Source: CAYGZA01 sp964354135 (lineage in GTDB: Bacteria; Planctomycetota; Planctomycetia; Pirellulales; Thermoguttaceae). Taken from it: DNA of 20,380 nucleotides. A program made the position numbers and the translations under genes. The notes beneath the pieces were generated by a model. It was given only the letters and a program-made list of their open reading frames with translations, was not told the origin of the DNA and did not search any database. Location of the stretch: the NCBI GenBank assembly GCA_964354135.1, contig CAYGZA010000083.1, forward strand, positions 1 to 20,380, in the 5' to 3' direction. The first letter of the stretch is position 1; each line of letters starts with the position of its first letter. This document shows positions 13,658 to 20,380 of the stretch, piece after piece.

Positions 13658-14971
13658 ATGTTCACCAACGGCCCGTATCGGCAACTCATCCCCGCAACGC
13701 TTCTGGTCCTTCTGCTGGGCGCGGGGTGTAGCTCCACGCGGAATGCCATTCCGGCCTACTGTGTGCGGCCGAGTTTCGGGGACCACCCGCGGGGCGACAA
13801 GCAGCCGATCGATCTGTCGCTCTTGCGGCAGGAACCCCCGGCGGTGTACCAGCTCGGGCCGGGGGACATCCTCGGCATCTTCATCGAGGGGGTGCTCAGC
13901 GACAAGCGCGGCGGCGGGAAGGACGAGGTGGGGGTCGATGTCCCGCCCATTCTGCAGCGAGGAGAGAAGACCCCGCAGTTGGGATTCCCGATCCCGGTGC
14001 GGGAAGACGGCACGCTTTCCCTGCCTTGGGTCCCGCCGATCGATGTGACCGGCTTGACCCTGGCCCAGGCCGAGGAGGAAATCCGCAAGGCTTACACGGT
14101 GGACCAGAGGATTCTCCAACCGCCCCGCGACCGAATCATCATCACCCTGTTGGAACCGCGGAAATACCACGTGATCGTGGTTCGCGAGGACGGCATGGGG
14201 CCGGAGGGGCGTCCCTTCGACAACAGGGCATACAGCTTCTCGCCTACGGGGTCGATCATGGAGCCCCCGAAGGTCGGCGTCGCCAAGGCGGTCGATCTCG
14301 ACGCCTACGAAAACGACGTGTTGCACGCCCTGGCGAAAAGCGGCGGTTTGCCGGGCGTCGCCGCCAAGAGCGAACTCAAGATCGTCCGCGGCGCCTTCAA
14401 GAACCCCCGCGAACGGGAGCAGTACCTCAGGACGATCCAAGACCCGGTGGTGCGGGCCGAGGTCGAGGCAGCCAATAAGAGAATCGTGCGGATCCCGCTC
14501 CGCGTCGGTCCCGGCGATCTGGCGACGCGGATCTCGCGAGAGGACATCATGTTGGACAACGGCGACATCGTCTACATCGAATCGCGGGAGCAAGAGGTGT
14601 TTTACACCGGCGGCCTGTTGCGCGGCGGGCAGTTCCCCGTCCCGCGAGATTACGATCTCGACGTCCTGGGGGCGATCGCGATGGCCGGCGGCTCGGTGGC
14701 CATGGTCGCCGGGGGTTCTACCGGGACTTCGGGGAGAGGGGGTGCCAGCGGCATCTTCCCGCCCACCCGGGTGACCGTCCTCCGGACGGTCGACGGGGAG
14801 CAGACAGCCATCCGCGTCGATCTCAAGCGAGCGGCCTCGAGCCCTCAAGAGCGGATCTTGGTTCAGCCGAACGATTTCATCCTGCTCGAATACACGCCGA
14901 TCGAGGTGACCTTGAACGTGGTGATGAACACGATCAACCTGAACCTCAGCCTGAACCAGTTGTTCCAGTAG
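13658..14971 (+). CDS. Polysaccharide export lipoprotein (Wza / SLBB family)
   Basis: This 437-residue protein has a lipoprotein signal (LLVLLLGAGCSS; Cys24 would be lipidated) and AAAGGA about 10 bases before the ATG. Residues ~55-185 form a Poly_export domain: PPAVYQLGPGDILGIFI opens it, REDGTLSLPWVPPIDVTGLT and LAQAEEEIRKAY follow. SLBB-like segments come later (VLHALAKSGGLPG, then DNGDIVYIESREQEVFYTGG ... LDVLGAIAMAGG). Wza-family proteins form the outer-membrane channel for capsule or exopolysaccharide. The protein is longer than classic Wza and has an insert rich in charged residues after SDKRGGGKDE. A divergent sugar epimerase and a downstream PEP-CTERM gene support a role in exopolysaccharide biology. 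No polymerase, Wzc-like kinase or glycosyltransferase lies in the window. Confidence 0.88.
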   Translation: MFTNGPYRQLIPATLLVLLLGAGCSSTRNAIPAYCVRPSFGDHPRGDKQPIDLSLLRQEPPAVYQLGPGDILGIFIEGVLSDKRGGGKDEVGVDVPPILQRGEKTPQLGFPIPVREDGTLSLPWVPPIDVTGLTLAQAEEEIRKAYTVDQRILQPPRDRIIITLLEPRKYHVIVVREDGMGPEGRPFDNRAYSFSPTGSIMEPPKVGVAKAVDLDAYENDVLHALAKSGGLPGVAAKSELKIVRGAFKNPREREQYLRTIQDPVVRAEVEAANKRIVRIPLRVGPGDLATRISREDIMLDNGDIVYIESREQEVFYTGGLLRGGQFPVPRDYDLDVLGAIAMAGGSVAMVAGGSTGTSGRGGASGIFPPTRVTVLRTVDGEQTAIRVDLKRAASSPQERILVQPNDFILLEYTPIEVTLNVVMNTINLNLSLNQLFQ

Positions 14972-15333
14972 CTCTGACGACGCCGCATCACTCGCGCGGC
15001 GGGATCGTCGTGGAGGTCCAGGCGGCCGTCCAGGTCCGCGTATGCTACCTTGCACAACCCGCCGGGGGGAAGTGCAGGCCGGTAGCCCATCTAGCGGACG
15101 ACATGTTCGCATTTCCAGCAATGTAGCGGGTGTCGCTGCACCCACAGGAGCGGAAGATTCCTATGGCGTGGTTCTTCAGGGCTTATAGGCCGGCCCCCCT
15201 TGTGAGGAAACTTTGAGAAAATAGTCGTTTTCTTTGTCAGGAATCGGGGGTCAGCGGGCATTAACTATGCGGAGAGTGGATAGATGCCCGGTAGGGCGGC
15301 TGCCGCCGGCATGTTCCGTAGGTAACAAAGAAA
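14972..15333. other. Intergenic region with a degenerate copy of the dipeptide-epimerase 3' end
   Basis: No complete gene is visible. Bases 14995-15053 match 16125-16183, inside the dipeptide epimerase gene, at 52 of 59 positions in the same orientation. On the minus strand they still read VAYADLDGRLDLHDDPAA. The similarity fades on both sides. The rest (15060-15333) has lower G+C and includes AGAAAA-TAGTCG-TTTTCT, a weak stem at about 15217-15234. A promoter for the PEP-CTERM gene is expected but none is convincing. Confidence 0.6.
14995..15053 (-). pseudogene. Fragment of a dipeptide epimerase gene (duplicate of 16125-16183)
   Basis: This 59-base stretch is a diverged direct repeat of the downstream epimerase gene. 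It covers about residues 312-330, including the DxD motif that binds the dipeptide amino group. The substitutions keep protein-like character (His to Arg, Glu to Asp). Nothing of the remaining gene can be recognised on either side, so it is a relic of a duplicated or replaced copy. Confidence 0.6.
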
Positions 15334-15340
15334 GGGAGGG
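15334..15340 (+). promoter_or_regulatory. Ribosome-binding site that decides the PEP-CTERM gene start
   Basis: GGGAGGG touches the first ATG (15341) directly, which is too close for initiation. It stands about 7 bases from the second ATG (15347), the ideal spacing. The protein therefore most likely begins MKKLLLL. Confidence 0.6.
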
Positions 15341-15346
15341 ATGAGC

Positions 15347-15949
15347 ATGAAGAAGCTATTGTTGTTAGCCGTCGTTCTCGCGATGTGGGGAGGGGTCGCT
15401 CAGGCAGGGGTCGTACGGGTTGACTTGTACGGCGAATACGTCCTTGACAACCCAAACGCCTGGGATCCTACAGCGCTGCCGTCTTCTTTCTCCGACTATC
15501 GTGGCACTATCTACGCGGGTGCGGTGGATTTCGGTTTCCCTACGGATCCAGGACAATGGACTGATCCGTGGGACCCGCTTAGTCTTGGGAGCACCCACGG
15601 TCACTTTGGAGCCAGGGTTACGGGGGAATTGGTCGTGTCCGGGCCAGGATCTTATACGTTTAACCTCAATTCCGATGACGGTTCCGGCCTGTATATCGAC
15701 GGTAGTCTCGTCATCAACAACGGGGGTATGCACGCGCCGCTAGATGCGCAAGGTACCGTCAACCTCACCCAGGGCGTGCATTCGTTCAGGATTGATTACT
15801 TTGAGGATATTTGGCCGCGGTGCAATCTCAACCTGACGTTGCCCGACGGTGTCGGCTACGTTCCGGAGCCCGCGAGCCTCCTCATCTGGTCCACCATCGG
15901 CGGCCTCGGCATCGTTGGTGCCTGGCGGCGACGGAGGCGGGCAGCGTAG
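15347..15949 (+). CDS. PEP-CTERM sorting-signal protein with PA14-like domain
   Basis: This 200-residue exported protein starts with a signal peptide (MKKLLLLAVVLAMWGGVAQA). It ends with a PEP-CTERM signal: VPEPASLL from residue 172, a hydrophobic segment (IWSTIGGLGIVGAW) and a basic tail (RRRRRAA). Exosortase enzymes recognise and cleave such signals. The body (about residues 90-165: GPGSYTFNLNSDDGSGLYID, GSLVINNGG, GVHSFRIDYFE) matches the PA14 carbohydrate-binding beta-barrel pattern. It probably reaches the cell surface or matrix and binds a polysaccharide. It lies downstream of a polysaccharide export gene, the usual genomic setting, and a strong terminator follows. Its G+C content is lower than that of its neighbours (about 48-55% in two sample 60-base lines), which hints at different origin or expression. 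Confidence 0.88.
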   Translation: MKKLLLLAVVLAMWGGVAQAGVVRVDLYGEYVLDNPNAWDPTALPSSFSDYRGTIYAGAVDFGFPTDPGQWTDPWDPLSLGSTHGHFGARVTGELVVSGPGSYTFNLNSDDGSGLYIDGSLVINNGGMHAPLDAQGTVNLTQGVHSFRIDYFEDIWPRCNLNLTLPDGVGYVPEPASLLIWSTIGGLGIVGAWRRRRRAA

Positions 15950-15986
15950 ACTGCTCCAGAACATCATCGGACGACGATGAGAATCG

Positions 15987-16015
15987 AAGGGCCATCCGGC
16001 GAGGGTGGCCCTTTT
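15987..16015 (+). terminator. Intrinsic terminator after the PEP-CTERM gene
   Basis: An 11-base stem (AAGGGCCATCC with GGGTGGCCCTT, one G-T pair) and a 5-base loop are followed by a short T run (CCCTTTTG). It lies 38 bases after the stop. Its T side ends 35 bases before the end of the convergent epimerase gene, so it may serve both. Confidence 0.75.
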
Positions 16016-16049
16016 GCTTGGTGGGTTGGCGATGCGGGGACGCTCCTGC

Positions 16050-17117
16050 TCACGTCGGCAGGTCGAAGCCCAGCCCCGGCTGGTCGCGGAGGAAGAGCGT
16101 GCCATCCTCGATCTGGACGGCCCCCGCGGCGGGATCGTCGTGGAGTTCGAGGTGGCCGTCCAGGTCGGCGTAGGCCACGTTGCGGTCAGCCAGGGCGAAG
16201 TGCAGCGCGGCGGCAATTCCCAGCGCCGACTCGTCCAGGCAGCCCACCATCACCTCCAGTTGGGCCGCCTTGGCCACCGCGTTGATCTCGAGGGCCTCGG
16301 CAATCCCGCCCACCTTCATCAGCTTGACGTTGAGCATGTCGACCACGTCCTCGCTGGCCAGCCGGAACGCGTCGCGCAGCGTGGTGAGGCTCTCGTCGGC
16401 CATCACCGGGATGCCTCCGCGGCGCGTCACCTGGCGGAGGAAATCCGGGTGCCCTTGCAGGGTCGGCTGTTCGAGGAGCTCCATGCGGGCAGGGCGGATC
16501 TGGTCGATGAACCACAGCGCCTCCTCCACCGTGTAACCCTCGTTGGCATCGAAACGCAGGCCGATTTCGTCGCCCACCGCCTCGCGGACCTTGAAGACCC
16601 GGGTTACGTCGGACTGCACGTCCAGCCCGCCCTTCAGTTTCAAGATCTTGAAGCCTTGGCGGACCCACTGGCGGGCCTGGGCAACGGTTTCGTGTTCCGG
16701 GAGGATGCCGACCGTGACGCTGGTCGTCATGCGGTCGCGGTACCCGCCCAGGAGCTTCCAGATCGGGAGTTCGGCTTTCTTGCCGAGGATGTCCCAGAGG
16801 GCCATGTCGAGGGCTGCCCGGACCGACGGCTGGTCCCGCAGGGCCTGCGCGAGCCGTTCCCGAAGGAGCGCCGGGCGCAGCGGATCGGCTCCTTTGATGG
16901 CGGGCTCGACCACCGTGGCGATCGTTTCCAGGACGGTGTCGGTGGTCTCCCCGGTATCGTGCTCGTCGGGGGCGGCGCAGCCGTAGCCCACGGAGCGGCG
17001 GTCGGTGAGGACCCGCAGGAAGACGTTGGAGGCCGTCTCCAGGGTGTCGTAGGCGGCGGTGTAGGGACGGCCCAGCCGCATCGTGACCAGCCAGGCCTCG
17101 ACTCCCGTGATCTTCAT
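16050..17117 (-). CDS. Dipeptide epimerase (L-Ala-D/L-Glu epimerase-like, enolase superfamily)
   Basis: This 355-residue protein is full length for the muconate-lactonizing subgroup of the enolase superfamily. The ATG at 17117 has GAGG 7 bases upstream. Lys160 and Lys162 (ILKLKGG) are the KxK acid/base pair. Asp190 (RFDANEGY), Glu216 (LLEQP) and Asp241 (MADES) are Mg2+ ligands. Lys265/Lys268 (VKLMKVGG) provide the opposite-face base. CLDES at 293-297 and Asp318/Asp320 in YADLDG (the DxD signature) indicate a dipeptide epimerase. Such enzymes interconvert L-Ala-L-Glu-type and L-Ala-D-Glu-type dipeptides in murein peptide recycling or general dipeptide use. Which dipeptide it prefers is not certain from sequence. 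A 59-base relic of the same gene lies about 1.1 kb upstream in window coordinates, beyond the PEP-CTERM gene. Confidence 0.88.
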   Translation of the reverse strand: MKITGVEAWLVTMRLGRPYTAAYDTLETASNVFLRVLTDRRSVGYGCAAPDEHDTGETTDTVLETIATVVEPAIKGADPLRPALLRERLAQALRDQPSVRAALDMALWDILGKKAELPIWKLLGGYRDRMTTSVTVGILPEHETVAQARQWVRQGFKILKLKGGLDVQSDVTRVFKVREAVGDEIGLRFDANEGYTVEEALWFIDQIRPARMELLEQPTLQGHPDFLRQVTRRGGIPVMADESLTTLRDAFRLASEDVVDMLNVKLMKVGGIAEALEINAVAKAAQLEVMVGCLDESALGIAAALHFALADRNVAYADLDGHLELHDDPAAGAVQIEDGTLFLRDQPGLGFDLPT

Positions 17118-17716
17118 CGCGGAACCTCACCGGGCTCGCGCGATTCGACCTCACCAAGAAACGGCAAAGCAGCAAACCCGATCGGACCGCGCGGCCAACC
17201 AAGAAAAGGAAACAGGCCCACTGGCGGCCCGTTTCCACGACTGCGAATCCAGAATCGAAACAAACGACTCTAGGGTAAGGGTATCGCGCCCAGGCGTGCT
17301 GTCAAGGGGCCGTGGGGCGGGGCGGGACGATTCTAAGGGAAGCACCCTAAGCCGTTTCCCGGCAACGTGTTGGGGGCGACGGAGCAGCCTCCCAAAGGCC
17401 TCACGATCATGCCCCGGCGTGTAGCGGCGCGTCGCGCCACCACCACAACAGGGGGCATCGCCTCTCCTGAGTGACGGGACGCCCGCGGCGTTGAAACAAC
17501 CCGGCCCGAAGCGGTGGATTCTGAGGGGGCGGAGAGGCCGGAAGGCTCCCGATCCATTGAGGTCCCGACAGTGCCACCTGCCCGGGGAGCCGGCGCTTTT
17601 CTTTTGCCTTGAGGTGGCTTAGAATGCGGCCTCGTGCTAGCGTTGCTGGCGCGACCCGTGAGGGGGTGCAGTTCGGCCTTTTCGTATTCGGCGTTCTACC
17701 GAGGGAGGAGTAAACG
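17118..17716. other. Long divergent intergenic region
   Basis: About 600 bases lie between the divergent dipeptide epimerase and MFS transporter genes. I see no supported gene. A -10-like TAGAAT at 17620-17625 stands about 92 bases before the transporter start but lacks a good -35 box at the right spacing. A tiny palindrome GGCGCGTCGCGCC lies at about 17426-17438. Promoters for both genes should be here. Confidence 0.4.
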
Positions 17717-19339
17717 ATGGATGCACGACCCGCTTACCTGCGCGAACGGCTGTCGCTGATGTTCTTTCTCCAGTTCTTCATTTGGGGTGGCTGGTGGATA
17801 CCGGTGGCAACCTACGTGAGCACGGCCTTGCGGTTCAACGAGAACCAGATGACGTGGATCCTCGCGACCATCCCGTTGGGAGCGATCATCTCGCCGCTTT
17901 TCGTCGGCTACGTGGCAGACCGCTGGCTTGCCACCCAGCACGTGCTGGCCGGGCTCCATCTGATCGGCGGAGCATGCCTTTTCCTGGCGGCCATGCAGAA
18001 CCAGTTTGAGTGGATGATGTTGATGCTGATGATCAGCACCGCGTGCTTCATGCCCACGCTGGCGCTGTGCAATTCGTTGGCCTTCCGAAACCTCGACAAT
18101 CCCGACAAGTTCCCGCGGATCGCGATGTTCGGGACGATCGGTTGGATCGTGGCCGGCCTGATCGTCGGGTTCTTGCTCGGCGAAACGAACGAGTACTTCT
18201 TCTATCTGGCTGGGGCTGTAGAGATCACGCTGGCATTGTACTGTCTGACCCTGCCGCACACGCCTCCCAAGGACCGCAGTGAGGCCGGGACCGACATCTT
18301 CGGCCTGGGGGCGATCAAGCTACTCAAAGAACCCTCTTTCTTGATCTTCGCGATTTGTGCTTTCCTCGTGGTCATTCCGATCAATTTCTACTTCACCGGC
18401 TGCAACTTGATGCTCGCCGAAGGCGAGCGTCCCGTGCCCACGGCCCTCATGACCCTCGGACAAGTGACCGAGATCTTCGTCATGTTCAGCATGGCGGGGT
18501 TCATTGCGGCCTTGGGGTTAAAGAACATCCTCGCCTTCGGCATGTTGGTGTGGGCATTCCGCTATCTGCTTTTTGCCACGAGTGCTTTCCCGCTGGTCCT
18601 CTTGGCGATCATCGTTCACGGATTCGGCTACGTTTTCGTATTCGTCGGGTCGTACATCTATGTCGATAAGAGGGCGCCTCGCCACTTGCGGGCCAGCGCC
18701 CAGAGTCTCATTGCGTTCCTGATGCTGGGCGTGGGGATGCTCCTGGGGACCAAGGTTGCCGGGATCACGTTGGGCCAATTCCCTGCCGTCGTGAGCAACA
18801 TGGAAGCCACGAAGGAAGCTGAAGGTTTGCCCGAAGTGGTCAAGAAGGCCCCCATTCTTCGCTGGGACCAGCTCGCCGGGCTCGACGGCGACAAGGACGG
18901 GCAAATCAGCCGTAAGGAAATCGCGGCCCTCGGCGAGGCAGGCCTTCCGGTCGACAAGCTCACATACCCTCCGAAGGAGCTGGAGCGCGTTCTTCTGGCC
19001 GCAGACAACCTGAAGGAGGTGCGGACGCGCGGGGACTTCCGCTCGGCCGTAGCGAACGAGCTTGCCGTCACGCGGCCGGACTGGATCAGGGCGAAAGTCC
19101 ACCGCTGGGCGCCCTTCTGGCTCTGGCCGGCCCTGGCCGCCGCAGTGATTGGGATCGTCTACTGGTTCGGGTCTCTCGCTACGCCGGAACCGCAAGAGGA
19201 GGCTCCCGAGGAGCCGGCGCCGGCATGGAAACCCGAAGCCGAGCCGGCCCCCGCCGAACAGCCGCCCGGCGAGCCGCCACCGATGGCCGATTTCGCGCAA
19301 GGCCCCGGCGAAGGCCCGGCGGCACCGCCGCAGAGTTGA
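17717..19339 (+). CDS. MFS transporter of nucleoside:H+ symporter type with an EF-hand
   Basis: This 540-residue inner-membrane protein has 12 predicted helices and GGAGGAG about 6 bases before the ATG. LQFFIWGGWWIPVATYV in helix 1 and HGFGYVFVFVGSYIYVDKRA around helix 10 match the NHS (NupG/XapB) family. It probably imports nucleosides or a related solute with protons. Between helix 11 (SLIAFLMLGVGMLLGTKVAG) and helix 12 (FWLWPALAAAVIGIVYWFG) lies an insertion of about 130 residues. It contains a canonical EF-hand loop at 390-401, DGDKDGQISRKE, with Asp at positions 1, 3 and 5, Gly 6, Ile 8 and Glu 12. If N- and C-termini are cytoplasmic, this loop faces the periplasm. The tail after about residue 490 is rich in Pro, Glu and Ala. 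Substrate is inferred. Confidence 0.85.
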   Translation: MDARPAYLRERLSLMFFLQFFIWGGWWIPVATYVSTALRFNENQMTWILATIPLGAIISPLFVGYVADRWLATQHVLAGLHLIGGACLFLAAMQNQFEWMMLMLMISTACFMPTLALCNSLAFRNLDNPDKFPRIAMFGTIGWIVAGLIVGFLLGETNEYFFYLAGAVEITLALYCLTLPHTPPKDRSEAGTDIFGLGAIKLLKEPSFLIFAICAFLVVIPINFYFTGCNLMLAEGERPVPTALMTLGQVTEIFVMFSMAGFIAALGLKNILAFGMLVWAFRYLLFATSAFPLVLLAIIVHGFGYVFVFVGSYIYVDKRAPRHLRASAQSLIAFLMLGVGMLLGTKVAGITLGQFPAVVSNMEATKEAEGLPEVVKKAPILRWDQLAGLDGDKDGQISRKEIAALGEAGLPVDKLTYPPKELERVLLAADNLKEVRTRGDFRSAVANELAVTRPDWIRAKVHRWAPFWLWPALAAAVIGIVYWFGSLATPEPQEEAPEEPAPAWKPEAEPAPAEQPPGEPPPMADFAQGPGEGPAAPPQS

Positions 19340-19357
19340 GTCTCCGGCAGAGCCAAA

Positions 19358-19392
19358 CAGACTTCCGAAGTCTTTGAGACTTCGGAAGTCTG
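19358..19392. terminator. Perfect 16-base-stem hairpin between convergent genes
   Basis: CAGACTTCCGAAGTCT, a TTG loop, and the exact reverse complement stand 18 bases after the transporter stop and 90 bases before the end of the convergent downstream gene. There is no T run on either side. It may be a dispersed REP-like palindrome or a bidirectional terminator / 3'-end stabiliser. Confidence 0.5.
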
Positions 19393-19482
19393 GTCGTGGG
19401 ATTCCGGCCCGGAAACCGAGCGTCTGCGCTGCGGAGACAAATGAGGCACGCCGATCGCGAGCAAGGCCCGTGCCGGCGCCTG

Positions 19483-20380
19483 CTATTGCCAGCGGCAAAC
19501 CCAGCCGCGGGCAGGGATCGAGTGCGACCGGCCGTCCAGACGCACGGTGACCGGCTCGTCGTTGAAGTTCTCGATGACCCAGCTCCCGTCGCCAAACGGG
19601 TAAAGCGCCACACGATTGGGCGCATGGAATGAGTGGCCCAGCGGCTCCAGCAGCGGTCCGCGGATCGCGTTGAGCTCGGTTTCCGGCAGTTGCAGAAGCG
19701 TCTTAGGGTCGCCGCGGACCGGGAGCACCCGGACGTTCGGCCGCTTCAGGTCCACTTTGCCCGCCAGTTTCTCGGCGAGCCCGTCGGTCAACAGCACCGG
19801 CCTGCCGGCGGCGATCATCGCCGCGAGCTTCTTGGGAAGACCGGCGTCTTTGAGGGCGTGTACGGAGAAGAACGCCGCCTTGGCGTCGCGGGGAAACTCG
19901 TGGCACGGCACCAGCGGCAGCCCCATCATGCCGACGAAATCGAACACCCGCTGCTCTTTCTCCGGGTGGCTGTTGGCCGGCTTATAGGCGGCAACGCCCA
20001 CCGGCTCGCGCCGCCGTACCTGCTCCGCCACGGAGAAAAGTTCCGGGATGTTCTTCCGCAACAGATCGACGTTCCGCGGGCCGGTGCCCGTGAGAAGCGA
20101 ACCGTAGCAGAACAAGAGCGATTCACGGGCGCCTCCGAGCACGGTCTGTCTAGCCTGTTCGACGTACGTGTGCTCGGTGGTGCCGTAGGGGTCGTACCAG
20201 CCTCCGCCGCACTTGGCCCCGCCGATGCCGCCAAGCCACCGCATGATGAAATACGCCTCGTACTGCACGGTGCCGCCCCAGCGGGCATCGCGATAGTCGC
20301 GGGTCTCGGTGCCGACCCAGGTGCGGTCGAAATCGGCCGACTGGCGCAGCACTTCGTAGCCCCGCTCGTGGAACTGGTCG
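19483..20380 (-). CDS. Unrecognised large protein, C-terminal part (5' end outside window)
   Basis: The frame is open from the right edge (DQFHERGYEVLRQSADFDRT) to a TGA near 19483, giving about 299 residues. The text includes WVGTETRDY, QYEAYFIMRWLGGIGGAKCG, GGWYDPYGTTEHTYVEQARQ, VLGGARESLLFCYGSLL, GVAAYKPANSHPE, AMIAAGRPVLLTDGLAEKLAG and a beta-strand tail GSWVIENFNDEPVTVRLDG. The mix of an (alpha/beta)-barrel-like half, a domain like the trimerisation domain of GH42 beta-galactosidases, and a short beta-sandwich end suggests a glycoside-hydrolase-like protein. I cannot name a family, and catalytic residues cannot be placed. The N-terminus and any signal peptide lie outside the window. It is convergent with the MFS gene. 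Confidence 0.7.
   Translation of the reverse strand, partial: DQFHERGYEVLRQSADFDRTWVGTETRDYRDARWGGTVQYEAYFIMRWLGGIGGAKCGGGWYDPYGTTEHTYVEQARQTVLGGARESLLFCYGSLLTGTGPRNVDLLRKNIPELFSVAEQVRRREPVGVAAYKPANSHPEKEQRVFDFVGMMGLPLVPCHEFPRDAKAAFFSVHALKDAGLPKKLAAMIAAGRPVLLTDGLAEKLAGKVDLKRPNVRVLPVRGDPKTLLQLPETELNAIRGPLLEPLGHSFHAPNRVALYPFGDGSWVIENFNDEPVTVRLDGRSHSIPARGWVCRWQ

Overview
The window is GC-rich DNA that most resembles a Planctomycetota chromosome of the Pirellulales / Thermogutta type. This is judged from gene content, not from a search: secreted alpha/beta hydrolases with LamG domains, a PEP-CTERM protein beside an exopolysaccharide export lipoprotein, the C-terminal piece of a large RTX-type surface protein, a nucleoside-symporter-like MFS protein carrying an EF-hand, and many short palindromic repeats between genes. 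No rRNA, tRNA or CRISPR array is visible.

Layout. 1-557 is the C-terminal part of an altronate-dehydratase-family (UxaA) protein. On the opposite strand follows a MazE-type antitoxin (711-953) with a MazF toxin (499-711) that keeps only its N-terminal third and is cut off at the uxaA stop codon. 1136-5727 is a same-strand cluster of three exported proteins: a two-domain alpha/beta hydrolase, a LamG plus alpha/beta hydrolase, and an HExxH metallopeptidase. After a repeat-rich gap (5728-6131) comes a type III restriction-modification module on the minus strand, res (8498-11329) upstream of mod (6132-8306), separated by an array of about six hairpins. Beside it lies a promoterless C-terminal remnant of an RTX-repeat protein (11524-11976).

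12068-15955 holds cell-surface functions: an NAD-dependent nucleotide-sugar epimerase (minus strand), a Wza-type polysaccharide export lipoprotein, and a PA14-like PEP-CTERM protein with a good terminator. The rest holds a dipeptide epimerase (minus strand), an NHS-family MFS transporter with an EF-hand between its last two membrane helices, and the C-terminal part of an unrecognised protein running off the right edge.

How the genes fit together. The epimerase would supply nucleotide sugars for a polysaccharide that the Wza-like protein exports. PEP-CTERM proteins typically occur in genomes that couple exopolysaccharide and exosortase sorting, although no exosortase gene lies in this window. 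The secreted hydrolases, dipeptide epimerase and transporter fit a scavenging, polymer-degrading lifestyle. The restriction-modification module, the broken toxin-antitoxin pair, the RTX remnant, the epimerase fragment and the palindromes mark the accessory, rearranged parts. I do not see a clearly new multi-gene system. The strongest unusual signals are the EF-hand in the transporter, the base-composition shift in the recognition domain of mod, the hairpin array between res and mod, the duplicated epimerase fragment flanking the PEP-CTERM gene, and the nucleophile-less second hydrolase domain.
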